A stretch of DNA of 64,000 nt. Origin: Icerya purchasi (Eukaryota; Arthropoda; Insecta; Hemiptera; Monophlebidae). Of the stretch, positions 37,488 to 48,800 are shown one piece after another. The stretch is from positions 16,737,443 to 16,801,442 of the forward strand of contig CM077116.1 in NCBI GenBank assembly GCA_039619475.1, written 5' to 3'. Numbering within the stretch: the stretch's first letter is position 1; the number at the start of each line of letters is the position of its first letter. The notes under the pieces are model-generated. The model saw only the letters and a list, made by a program, of their open reading frames with translations. It had not been told where the DNA came from and did not search any database. A program made the translations under genes and the position numbers.

Positions 37488-38049
37488 AACACTGTGAATG
37501 ACATTTATCACCAGTGTCAAAGGGAAGGTCGAATCCACTCCATTCCGAAAAAATTTACGCTCTTGATATACGGTTTATTCGGTGACAAGTAACAGCAACT
37601 GCAAAAGTAAGTCCTCCGAAATTAGTTACAGGCTTACACGAACAAACAAACAAAGTGATTTCAGCTGAAACCATACGCAGAGCGCTCAAAAACATGAGAT
37701 ACAATTCGAGAATCGTTAGCCGTAAACCCTTCTTATCTGCCATCAACCGCAGAAAACGGTTAAAATTTGCAAATAAGTTCATGCATGAGGACCAGGCATT
37801 CTGGTGCGACGTGTTATTTACCAATGAATCGAAGTGTAATATTTTTGATGCCGACGGAAAACAAAAAGTACCGTCTAAGCAGAATACAGCATTGGGGAAG
37901 AATTTGATTGCGTCGGTCAAACATGGTGGGGGAGTTTCGCGGGTACCGGCGTCGAGACTCTAAGTTTTATCAAAGGAACCACGAATGCTGCCACTTGTAT
38001 TGAGTGGTTGGAAGCCGAGCGTTTATTGTTGTTCTTAATCTCTTGTTAA
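37488..38049 (+). pseudogene. Tc1-like transposase, C-terminal part
   Basis: It resumes with NTVNDIYHQCQREG, shifts frame near 37550-37590, then reads AKVSPPKLVTGL and SAETIRRALKNMRYNSRIV. The catalytic-core start RKPFLSAINRRKRLKFANKF and FWCDVLFTNESKCNIF follow, then SVKHGGG. The first DDE acidic residue, normally Asp in the S/T-D-ES motif, is Asn here (TNES). After a second shift near 37935 it reads GVETLSFIKGTTNAATCIEW and ends at a stop around 38049, before the final catalytic acid. Frameshifts, Asp-to-Asn change and truncation mark it as dead. Confidence 0.88.
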
Positions 38050-39631
38050 GAAACATCTTAACTGTGCCCTAGGTTCTGTTAATAGTGCGAGATGAGGTCA
38101 CTGCAAGCAGCGCCAGACGATGACAAGTCAAGCAAACAGCTGCATTAACCTTGCTTTGTAAGGTATTGCTCGAATGCACGCGCATTTACGCACACTAATT
38201 AAAATTTTTAGAGTTTAAAATCAATACTGTGATTTTCATGATCAAAAGCGTTAAGGGCAATTTTTTATAAAAAGAATATCTCATATATATTTTGTTTCAA
38301 TTATTAACGAAAGTTTCGAATTAAAAATTAATAAAAAATAAAAAAAAGTTTTAATATTTTTTTAGTTTACATCCCGTTCCAAAAAATCTGAAAAAATGAA
38401 CTGTGACAGAAGAAATCAAAATACATAATAGAACCCCCCCCCCCCATTGTAATAGTACATTAAGTCATAATTAAGCTGTAAACTTAAAAAAAAACGTTTC
38501 TTTAACCACATTCTACAATTACCGTCAATCCGAAAAAATTCACAGCATTTAAAAAAAATATATATAAATTATAAATCTTTTTCGTCATTTTTATATATTT
38601 TTTTTCACACCGTTTTGAAAATTTCAAATATTTTTAGAATTTAACATATGGTCAAAAAAATTAAAAAAACTACGCTTGTAGCATTTTTTTTAAATACCTT
38701 TAATTTAAAAAAAGAAAAAAGTTATTAAAAACGGGGGACATTTTAAAAAACAAAACAATCACATAATTAAACTTGTGACAAATCTTTCAAAAAAGAGATT
38801 TCTTTTATTATGCCTTTTAAGAGGATATTTCTACTATAAAGATTGGCTAGGGGGCACTTTTGCCTATCTTATCCGGCCAGACCCTTTCTGCATTATTACA
38901 GATTTCATACTAAATTAAACCAATCTCGTTTTACAAGTTTTCGGATTTTTTTTCAAATTCTTAGGAGATCCATCAGTTAGCTTTCCTTTCTAGGTGTCCA
39001 TAGGATGTAAGACAATAAGTTATTTTGGTAACTTTGTTTTTTATTTTTGGACGAATAAAAAATGTATACAACAAGATTGGTTTAGGTGATTTAAACAACT
39101 TTCATAAAACACAGAAATAACATAAGTTACTTCTTAACCACTCTTTATCTTAAAACAACTTTTGGAGAAATTTGTATTAAAAACTACTAAAATTAACAAT
39201 TTAGATTATCAGTCTAGATATAAGGCATCGTCGTCGTATTTTTTTTTTTTTTAAATTACTTTACAAAATTTTAATTTTTAATTCTTTTATTGGTGTGATG
39301 GATTTTTTTTCCAAAAAATTATTTTATGATACATTTTATTTCAACCCTTTCGCCATTTTTAAACCCAAGCTACGCTACTAGAACAAAACAATGATGTTGA
39401 CTTGTTGATTAAATTAAAACCAGCATATCACTTTAGTATTCCAGCGGGACAGAAATTTTCTTGAATACTGTGTAAATAACGGCGACATTTGATATAATAA
39501 AATGTTAATATTATACGTAATTATTTGGTTTGTTCTTATTAAAATTTTACCAAGTCAAACTTAAGTTGTAATCAGTTGATTTCATATTAATAAAATAATA
39601 TAATAGTAGTATTTTTAACGTTATTTTTCAG
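38050..39631. other. end of intron 2, no gene seen
   Basis: AT-rich DNA with a C-run near 38435-38445 and T-runs (for example near 39240). It ends in the TTATTTTTCAG acceptor at 39621-39631. Confidence 0.5.
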
Positions 39632-39940
39632 GTCTCCGCAGAAGAATCAAGTAGAAAAAAAGGCTCCATAAAATCTCTCTTCAGTAACAAAGGAAATTTC
39701 AAAGCCCTATATTATTCGTGCGCGCTGGTAATGTTCCAACAAATGAGCGGTGTTAACATAGTTTTATTTTATAGTGAAACCATTTTTAAAGCAACTGGTT
39801 CTTCCTTGTCGCCAAGTATTTCTACAATGATAATTGGATTCGTTATGTTATCTACAGCTGCTTTAGCAGCACCAGCTGCTAAAATAGTTGGAGTCAAAAA
39901 CTTGCTTATTATTTCTGCTATTGGAGAAGGTCTTAGTACG
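39632..39940 (+). CDS. Tret1-like sugar transporter, exon encoding the central loop to TM9
   Basis: 309 bp, phase 0 on both sides, donor GTAAGT. It begins SAEESSRKKGSIKSLFSNKG, the charged central cytoplasmic loop typical of Tret1-like proteins. TM7 follows with FQQMSGVNIVLFYSETIF, the QQxSGxN substrate-site motif, then TM8 (MIIGFVMLSTAALAAP) and the start of TM9. The TM8-TM9 loop normally carries D-R-x-G-R-R; here it reads AAKIVGVKNLLIIS, with the arginine signature absent. The exon fits the next one in frame (GEGLST then AALGMYFF). Confidence 0.93.
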
Positions 39941-39969
39941 GTAAGTTAAGTTTATTTATAGTTATTAAA

Positions 39970-40001
<32 letters not shown>

Positions 40002-40884
40002 CATACATATTATAAGCAATAGTTTAGTTAAAACTAATTTTAATCAACAAAAATAATACTCGAATGAATTTATATAATTAATTTTTATTAATTAATTAGA
40101 TCTTATTAATAAAATTAAATAAACAGATTTTAATGAACATTTTGTTAACTCTAATACAAATTTAATAAGAAATGTATAAGAAAAGAATGAAACTGGGATA
40201 AATTTAACATTATTTATTACGATACATAAAAATTAGAATTTATTCGGTGGTGGGACTTCGAATTTTAGATTCTTTTGTTAAATGTTAATTACAATAAATC
40301 ATTTATTAATCAAAAAAGATTTTCAAAAATATCATTTTTAATCAAAAAATTTCCAAATTCAAAAATATTTAAATACTTTTCAGTTTTATTTGTTATTGCC
40401 ATCCGACTCTTTTTATTCTTTATTTATTAGCTGACAGTAGAAAATTATTTCATTCCCATCAAATTCAAGTTATTTTTAAAAACCTCAACACGTAAAACGC
40501 ATCATGCGGAAACGGTGCTCTACTTCGAATCTTCTTTTTTTAGATGTGTGTGTGTGGATGATCATGTATTTATTTTTTAAATTTCACCATTGGTCGCTGC
40601 TTCAACTAAATCTTTTATTGTTATTTTTCTCGAATAAGAGAACGAATTTTATTTTCCATACTGCGATAAAATGAGGACCAAAAACGCCAACTAAACATTC
40701 TAATTTCCCAATTAAGAATGAATAAATGCGGATTTCATCATTAGACCGGGAGATGTCAATCTGTTATATCGCGTTAGTACGGAAGAAATAAGTCGGACGT
40801 AAGAAAGAAATGAACTATTTACAATAGATTTCTTTTGTTTTTTTTCTTTCTTGTAACTAATAATTGCATTGTCTAATGCTTAGT
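39941..40884. other. transporter intron 3, 5' part
   Basis: AT-rich intron with a TA microsatellite at about 39978-40000 and a short GT run near 40547-40556. No gene seen. Confidence 0.5.
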
Positions 40885-41157
40885 CTTATCCCTGCCTAAT
40901 TTTCTTGGTTTTTGTCTGCTTCTACTGTATTTTGTCCTTATAATCCTCTTTCCACATACATTTCTTGTGATTTTGGTCAAGTTTTATTTGAATGTTCGAC
41001 TTTTTCAGTTCAACAATCGTCTTACTTTTCTTTACTAAAACTCAGTATCCCTAATCCTTATAGTGCTCCCTACATTCTCTCATCTTCTTCTACTTCTGTC
41101 ATTCCTGATCTTGAATTCTTTTTATCTTCCATAAAAAAAGAAAAACAAGCCTTGTAA
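40885..41157 (+). pseudogene. LINE ORF2 C-terminal fragment (Jockey/I group)
   Basis: Plus-strand frame with TVFCPYNPLSTYISCDFGQ, VLFECSTFSVQQSSYFSLL and PDLEFFLSSIKKEK before a stop at 41157. The arrangement (C-P-Y...H/Y-I...VLFEC..F...R/QSSYF) resembles the zinc-binding tail after the RNase H of Jockey/I LINEs, as in the relics at 51.9 kb and 59.3 kb here. The second Cys and the His of the motif appear replaced. No RT remains. Confidence 0.65.
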
Positions 41158-41305
41158 CGCTTTCGAGATTCTAAAACTTTAGAGTACCCATAGTGTAGTT
41201 ACGTCCTTAAACTTATTATAAACAGACCGTGATAGGATATGGAATTACGTAAACAACCTTTCGCCCTGCAAACTATTTGAAATGTCGACTTTCTACAGAG
41301 AAATG

Positions 41306-41484
41306 AAATACAAATAAACATTCGATATATTATAATCAAAACAATAAAACTAAAAGATTTTAAACACTAACTAGTTATGAACAAAACTTGTTCACGATAA
41401 CGAACAAGTTTGTTCGTAACTAGTTAGTGTTTAAAATATGTTAGTTTCATTGTTTTAATTATAATATATCGAATGTTTGTATTT
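41306..41484. repeat. long palindromic foldback element, ~180 bp
   Basis: Two arms of about 85 bp are near-perfect inverted copies: AAACACTAACTAGTTATGAA against TTCGTAACTAGTTAGTGTTT, and ATTCGATATATTATAAT against ATTATAATATATCGAAT. They flank a short loop around 41390-41402. The outer ends are AAATACAAA and TTTGTATTT. It is non-coding and resembles a foldback-type MITE. A clear target-site duplication was not found. Confidence 0.8.
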
Positions 41485-42966
41485 TACTTAATTAACAAAT
41501 ATATGTATAAGAGGTCTACAATAAAAATTTACCTCTTACATATTTTTTTAGCACCGAAAATTTTTGTCAAATTTTTTTCTTAAAATTTTCAGCATTAAAA
41601 ATAAAGCACAACGTACTAAATGCAAAACATAGAAGCTCGATTGAAGAAAAGGAAAAATTGTGGTTTTCTTCTGAATAAAAAACTGGTAAATATTGAACTG
41701 AAAAACGCTGAAATAACGAGTAAATAATAGACAGATTGAACAGATACATTTAAACAACAGCTAATAATATTCAATTAGAAATAATTTTGGATGGCTAAAT
41801 GTACTTTTCATTGTGATATGTAATGATACTTTATCACGGTTGTTCTATTCGACATGGGTTACTTTCCTTATTGTTAAATAAAATTTTATACGTCACTTCA
41901 AGTAGCTATTGTGTAATAAAATTTAGTTCTGCGAGTTTAATTTTTAGAATTGCTTACACAAGAAATTTATCAGGATATAATAGGGGCAATTCGAAAAATT
42001 TTTCAAAAATTTATTTAAAATTTACTGCGTTGAAACCATTTGTTGCATGTATGTTAAATTTGGCGCACACATTGAAAATAAAAAATACTCCCGTTAAACA
42101 TAAAAAAGTTGTGCAACACGGATTCTTGAATTCCAAAAATTTCAGAAACATATAGAATAAAAATCAAAACGAAACAAAAATCACTTCAAATTCCTGAAAT
42201 ATGGAGGTTTCATTTAAAAAACTTGAAATATGAAATAAACGTAATGTTCTGCTTCTTAAAATTGAAGTTTGAGACTTTCATTTTTCAAAAGGCATAAAAT
42301 CACCCATCTTCGGTTAAATACGGTAGTTCCTGGGAAAATGTTTATATATTTGAAATGTATGCTTTAAATGTAACAGCGCAAAATTAAAGATTTTCCCTCC
42401 GAAAGGCGTCTCTTTTTCTTCGCATGTATTTGTGCGTTACCGATAGCATTATTTTATGCGTTTATTCAATCTATATTTAACCAGTATAGTTTTGCAGAAA
42501 ATTCGTTTTTTAAGTTTGAGCTTAACTTTGTTGTTTTCTATTATACAATTAGTTTTTTATTTTTTACTTTTTCAAAATTTAGTTTTCATTCGCTAATGCG
42601 CTGTTAAATTCTTTATAATAAGATAGCGAAGTAGCATTATTATAATTCTTTTTGATTTTCTGCTCATTAATCGACGATGACATGCTTTGAAATATTTAAA
42701 TACTACAGATTTAGCTTTTGCGAAGAATATTCTATACCGTCGGAACCCTTCATTAATTAGAAATTTAAATATTTTTAGAGCATCTTCCTATGATCTATAC
42801 TATGTTTAAATAATAATTTCATTCCGTTGAAATGTTCCTTCGCCACTAAAATTTCCATTAAATCCTTTTGCACCTCATTAACGATTTTTTTATTTTACGT
42901 ATTTTCGCGATTTGATTTTTATAAGTACAGTATACAATGTATTTATCGTAATAATTAATTGTACAG
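41485..42966. other. transporter intron 3, 3' part
   Basis: AT-rich with no supportable gene. The 110-codon frame at 41823-42155 has no known domain. It ends in an ATTGTACAG acceptor. Confidence 0.45.
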
Positions 42967-43075
42967 GCTGCTCTTGGTATGTACTTTTTCCTACTTTTAA
43001 ACAGAGAAGACGTTTCCATGTTGGGTTGGTTACCAGTGACAAGCCTCGTTTTATTTATTATTGCTTATTCAGTTG
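42967..43075 (+). CDS. Tret1-like sugar transporter, exon encoding TM9-TM10
   Basis: 109 bp, entering in phase 0 and leaving after one base of a Gly codon (donor GTACGT). It encodes AALGMYFFLLLNREDV, then SMLGWLPVTSLVLFIIAYSV. The LGWLP....V.....A...G pattern is the TM10 entry of Tret1-like transporters. It aligns without a gap between the flanking exons, which supports no exon being missed here. Confidence 0.92.
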
Positions 43076-43434
43076 GTACGTAATTATTTCATATTTATAA
43101 AATCTATTTTTTTAATATAAGATTTGAAAAAGTGTAAATTAAGTCGAAAGAAGAATAGCTGTATACGTCTCCGAATAAATGTGTTATTGTTAAGAAAAAT
43201 AGTAATAGTAGTTTAGTACACAGTAGGCAAGGAAGAGGGCACTTGCCTTACGGATAAATTCTTGTTTTTTTTTAATGTACAAGAAACAAAAGGCGTATAG
43301 AGGATACGGACAATTCAAAACTGGCATGTTTTAAAACGTTAAAAGAGAAAAGACACAATTTATCAAATAATAAATACAGTTATAAAAGGCACTACGTGGA
43401 AATGGAGCATTTTAATGGAAGTTAAGTTTCTTAA

Positions 43435-44720
43435 CATATAGTTCAGATGACAGAACTGAAAACAAATTTGGTAACGAGTGAAGTATGATATCCGCCCGAT
43501 CTATGACCACTACGTAACCAACGGAATCTGATTTACCGTCGTCTGTGAATATTTTTTCATTCGATCGGGATAGTTTGATATCAGAATTTGAAAGCTGAAA
43601 CTAATTACAGCAGATGAGACATGTTTTACCAACTCCTTGAAGTGACAAATCAACATGGATTGCATAGTTTTGATCATGGTGGAAAGATTAGAGGTGTTTT
43701 ATCACACAATTTAGGAAAGTTGTTAACGGATATAGAGGTCTTTCAAAGATGAAATATGTTGGGAGTTTTGAGGGGCAGGAATAAGCGGTAAGGATTTTAG
43801 ATTAGTTAGCAAAATAATACAAAGTTGTTTTCGCTTAAGATAGAGAGGTCACTGCTACCTTCACATACAAGGCTGATGATTGGAGGCGCGAAATGCTCTA
43901 GCAGCCAATCGAATCGCAATATGTTAAATAACGTTTAGTTTGTTTAAAATGTTTTTCTTCGCAGATGCGGAAACTGCCACTCTGTAGTCACACCTAGATC
44001 GGATGAGTGAACGGTAAATGTAGAGGAGCGTTGATCTACCATCTCTGGAAGAGGTACATGACACGATTTTCTAAGCAGGTTCAGTTTTTTAAAACAAGAT
44101 TTTTTGAGAGTATCTACATGGAAATTCCGCGATAGTTTTCGGTCAAATGTTAAGCCCGGGTACTTTACATTTTCAGATTTTAGTACCTGAGTGCCGTCGA
44201 TATCGATTTTAAGGATTGCAGTTCCGTATACAACAAAAATGAACAGCTGTGGTTTTGATACATGAAAATGTGAGACCATTTTCTGTCGCCCATTTATGCG
44301 GACGATTTACTGTGTTTTTTATTGGTTGTTCTCCAAGTGTGACATTGGTACATGTCATAAATATAACGAAATCGTCAGCTAACAGAAAAAATTTCATCGG
44401 AGGAACAACACTATCTGTGATATCGTTTACGGCTAGGTTAAAAAGGGTTGGGCTGAGTACCGAATTCTGAGGAACTCCATTTCTTAATTGAAAATCTGAA
44501 TAATTTTTTCCTAAACGCACTTTGAAGCAGGCTTAAAAAGTGATTTCTAAATCTATTTTTAGAGTGATTTTTGCACTATGTGTGATGAAAGATCGCAGAA
44601 GTGAATACAATAAGAATTCTATTCGTTCGGCTTAACGAAGAAGATTAGCAGGCAACGTTATTTTTCAGCACTTTGGTATACCATTTTTCAGGATAATCAC
44701 TGTCTACTGATACAAAAAAG
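43435..44720 (-). pseudogene. Jockey/I-group LINE remnant with RT and RNase H, in the last transporter intron
   Basis: Read from 44720 downward on the minus strand: KNRFRNHFLSLLQSA near 44570, then RNGVPQNSVLSPTLFNLAVN and FFLLADDFVIF (RT catalytic region, LADD where FADD is usual). Next come HKWATENGLTFSCIKT and, after a shift near 44215, VKYPGLTFDRKLSRNF and FKKLNLLRKSCHVPLPEM. Further on are HIAIRLAARAFRAP and, near 43510-43560, IFTDDGKSDSVGYVVV, an RNase H-like block with TDDGKS where TDGSKS is usual. Multiple stops and shifts show a decayed copy. It lies antisense to the host gene within intron 4. The upstream limit near 44720 is approximate. Confidence 0.88.
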
Positions 44721-45313
44721 TGTTTATGATCGAATCAGAATTTTCGTATAGCGTAGAAGTGTCTTTCTCCCAACCCAAGGAAAATATCGAATAATCGCTA
44801 GAGAGTCCAGCACTGATGACTGTTAAATAATTTTCTGTTTTTGTTCTTTTATGCGTTCGTACGCAGGTTGTAATTACGCCGATTTATTTACTTAAAACTT
44901 AATTGTACGTGAGAATAAATGTGGAAGTAATAGACTACGTTCGATGATGAAATAACGTGCAGACTGACCAAACGAGTGTGCAGATTAAAAAATGACTCTA
45001 CGAATGCTCAGAATAATCAGAAGGAAAATCAACGTGTTCAAATACCGTAACACCAATGAAAAATACACCATTCCGAGTAGCGACAAACTGCTATGCATCT
45101 TTTCAAAAAATATAAGTAACGATAATTAAAATCCGCAACGTTTGCTCTAAAATAAAATAATAATAATAAATGTAAAAAACATAAATACAGCTACAAGCAA
45201 TCTCTTCGTTGTTTGATTTCTATATTGAATTATTACATTTTTAATTTATTTTATATTGTTTAAAATGCACGTATGTTAGTCAAACTAATTCTTTATTTTT
45301 ATTACGTACGCAG

Positions 45314-45612
45314 GTTTCGGTCCGTTCGTGTGGGTCATAATGGCCGAAATTTTCCCTTCGCATTTAAAAGCAATTGCTTCCGCAGTGACAGCTTCATTTT
45401 GTTGGTTACTGTGCTTTCTGTTGACGAAATTTTTCGGTACATTCGCCGATACTGTCGGAATACCATACGCGTTTTGGATTTTTTCCGGTTTCTGCATACT
45501 CGCATTGTTTTTTTTGATAATACAGTTACCGGATACGCAAGGTAAAAGCTTCGCCGAAATACAAGAAATGCTCCATGGTAAAAAAGTCGACCTGACCAGC
45601 GAAAAAGTGTGA
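45314..45612 (+). CDS. Tret1-like sugar transporter, last exon (TM10-TM12 and C-terminus)
   Basis: Acceptor TACGCAG, phase 1 entry completing Gly; stop TGA at 45610-45612. It encodes FGPFVWVIMAEIFPSHLKAI (the GPxxW...E.FP..x..A signature), TM11 (SFCWLLCFLLTKFF), TM12 (FWIFSGFCILALFFLII) and LPDTQGKSFAEIQEML, the C-terminal PETKG motif with Glu to Asp and Lys to Gln changes. The C-terminal tail is short (HGKKVDLTSEKV). With the other exons the protein is about 447 residues plus a missing N-terminus, close to the usual length for the family. Confidence 0.94.
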
Positions 45613-45893
45613 CGACGCTGGTTCATGCGAAGCATTCCGAGCGTTCTTTTCTACAGCGGTCTAGTTACTTTTCTACACCGAACGAAATTCTGTGATATTA
45701 ATTTTAGTTATTATAGTTCGTATTATTCGGTATGATAGTACGAAGTAAATCACGCTTGTCGACTTTCTTCGTAGTTGCGTGCAGCGAGCGAGATTATTTC
45801 ATGCGCTGTTGACGACTAAGATATCGCGGTGTTGTTCTATAGATCGCCGATTGGCAGAAACAAACACTGAATAACGAAAAAAGAGAGCTGCAA

Positions 45894-45899
45894 AATAAA
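45894..45899 (+). promoter_or_regulatory. candidate poly-A signal of the transporter gene
   Basis: AATAAA about 280 bases after the transporter stop codon. The position is plausible for a 3' UTR end, but AATAAA is common by chance in DNA this AT-rich. Confidence 0.4.
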
Positions 45900-48800
45900 T
45901 TTGGCGCTAACTGTACTCGTATAAAGGAATATTAATGACGAAAAAAAAAATTCCAAAGCTCTTCGCCATCAAATCGTGCAGAGGCCCACTTTTAATAGCA
46001 GTCCGATTCTCTTCACATAGATTAACTTCAACGCGCTGATAATAAAGATTCGTCATTTTCGAGAAGTTATTTCTATTTTTTGAAAAATATAGAGTATACG
46101 TTTCGGGTAGATTATGCATAAACCGATAATATTTTATAAAATATTCTACGGATAATGAAATGAACGTTTTTTTTTTCACTGCGGTTACAATGTAATATCC
46201 TCATATTCCGTAGAATTCTATAGATCAATACATACATATATACACATAATTAAATACTAACATGATTCCACTATTAGAATTATTAATTTCTTAAAATACC
46301 TTTTTTAATAAACAAAATGCAGCCGCAGAAATGTTTACAAAAACTACAAATCTCCGTTCTAAATTAACACTTTCAACAATTTTATTTACGGGTAACAGAA
46401 AACCAAGAGCGGTAACATTTTTCAAAAAACTTACAAGAATACAGTTCGTTTACAATAGACGATAATAAAGTGTTACACTGTTGGAATAGGCACAACATAA
46501 AATCCGGTTGCCGAAAAATTACTGAAATATATGTTGCTCATTTGTTTAACAGTTAATCTGAATTCTGTTTTATAAGAATAAAAAATACGAATTATTTAAA
46601 AAAAAAAATCTTTCAATTTTCGAAATAACGTATGAATACGGATAAAAGAAATATATAATTTTATTGTACACTTTACTTACGATTCGATATAGGTAAAATC
46701 CGTTATTAGAATTGCCTCCCGATTCAGTTTTTTTTTTTTTTATACAAATTCAAAAATTTCGTTGTTAAAAACAGTTTTTGATCTCTTTTTGAAGAAATTA
46801 AATGCCTTCGTTAAATGATTTTTAAATGCATTATACAGATTCTATTGGTGAATTTTAAAGGTGAACCATAATAATACATATGGTATTTAATAATCAAACA
46901 AATCAAACAATCGCGTTACCGCTCCGTTATGATGTTATGTCATTTTTAAGTATGTTTTAGTATTTAACAATTTTACAAATTCAAAAAAAATTTTATATGT
47001 GCGTATTCAATTTTTTTTTTTTTTTTTTTTACAGCAAAACCTCATGCAGAAAATATTACGAACTTCTACCGTTTACCTATTCTGTTCATTATTTTTAGTC
47101 AAGTGTGTACCTAAAGTTCCTGTTTTATTTACTTCTTTTTTCTTCTTTCTTTTTTTTTTTTTTATTTTTTTTTTGCCAAGCATTACAAAATGTAGTCATT
47201 TAATATTTTTTTTTAGAATCGATAATTACTATGTTTGCACTTATTTCTTTATTTGATTTATTATCTGGTAAACCAAATGCCGTTTCACAAAATAAAGTAG
47301 GTGCGTAGACATTTTAAAACACTTTGTTCACTCTTCAAACGGGAAATTATTTAAAATTTTTTTCAATTTGTTCCTAATTTGCAACTTTAAATATTAACAT
47401 ACTCTTTTCCTAAATATAAATTTTCAGTCCGTTAAACACGTACGCAATTTCAATATTAAAAATAAATGCGTAATAAATGTTTGTAAAATCGGTTGCGCAT
47501 TTTTAACACTTATTGCGCGCGTGTACAACGTATAGTATACGCAGTATGTTACATCACTTACGTCGTCTTAATCTGAATATTGAGGTGACTTACTTTTGAA
47601 AGTTTTTACACAAAATGCAACCAACATTTTTATATACAGAAGCTTTTCTTGAGAATTGCCGTAAGTTACAACTTAATTTCCGGCATATCAATTTTTATAC
47701 AATAGGAAATTCCGTTTAAATGTAAAAAAGCTTAATAAACGAACATTAGTGTATCACATTGTGTACTGGAAAATTATTAAAATATTTTATACTTCGGCTA
47801 ACGTAGTAAAGCTGAAATATAAATTTTTTTTGAGTATTTCCCTCACTTACAATTATTTAATTACCGTCAAGCTTATGTATTTATATATAACATATATATA
47901 TATATATATTTTTTTTTTTTCAAAAGCAATCAGTAACGAATCTTATTTGTTTATGATGTAAGACGTTCACTAAATTTGCACCGAAATAAAACGTTATTTT
48001 TTGTTTATTTTAAGTAGAACTTTGTTGAAACATCTTGTCGCACTCTCCGTCACCGATATTGTTTTCTCTATTTTTTCTTGTGCGCGATAATCCTTTCTGT
48101 TTGAAAAACCATAATCTTTAATGTGTTTAATTAAAAATATCGATTATTCTATAAAAATATTCGGTGATGATAAAAAACAAACCGTAAAAATTTACTAAAA
48201 ATAATATTTTTCCAATTAGTAAGTGGAAATCAGTTTTTAAAAACACAAGCAATGTAGTCTGTCAATTTAATTTTGCAAAAATATCCCATGTATTAAACAC
48301 GCAGAAGAAAAAAATACACATTCGTCTTTAGCATTTTCTATAAAATGTATCAGGAGGAAAAAAGTAGAGATGGTAGATTGTTGTAACATTGAAAACCGAC
48401 AAGTGGTTTAAACGAGATTTTATTTGAAATCGTAGAGGTTATAAAGAACTGTCAATAGCAGAACCGCTTAAATAGAAGACCAAACATTTATCAATAGTAC
48501 ACTTTATAATAGCGCAATATTAGAGCGAAGTCATTTTTTTTTTTTTTTTTTTTTTTTTTTGAATAAAGGTCAGACGACATAAAAATAAAATGTAAAAAAA
48601 TTCGAACGTTAAATGCGGCATATTAAAACTTTTTTTTCTGTTCTATATTTGGAAAAATTCTGTTTTTTCTTTCTTCAATTTTTTGACTACTTGGTATTAC
48701 ATTTAAATCCTTTACCAAATCAAAACTTAACAAGAATAGTATTTAACTCGCGCAATTTATTACAGAAGGCGAAAATTAAAAATCAAAACTCTAAACTATC

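Larger units (their letters stand above)
32496..38049 (+). mobile_element. Tc1-like DNA transposon, split by an R1-like LINE
   Basis: The left end begins at a TA (32496-32497) with CAGTCAGCCACATTAATATT. The transposase frame starts at 32870 and is split at 32981 by the LINE, resuming at 37488. Without the insertion the element would be about 1 kb plus its right end. No complementary right inverted repeat was found downstream, so the 3' end is lost or too worn; 38049 is only the end of the readable transposase frame. Confidence 0.85.

Noticed and set aside
46999..47256. Plus-strand frame rich in Phe/Leu that looks like membrane segments
   Set aside because: It is driven by long T-runs; no conserved family signature.
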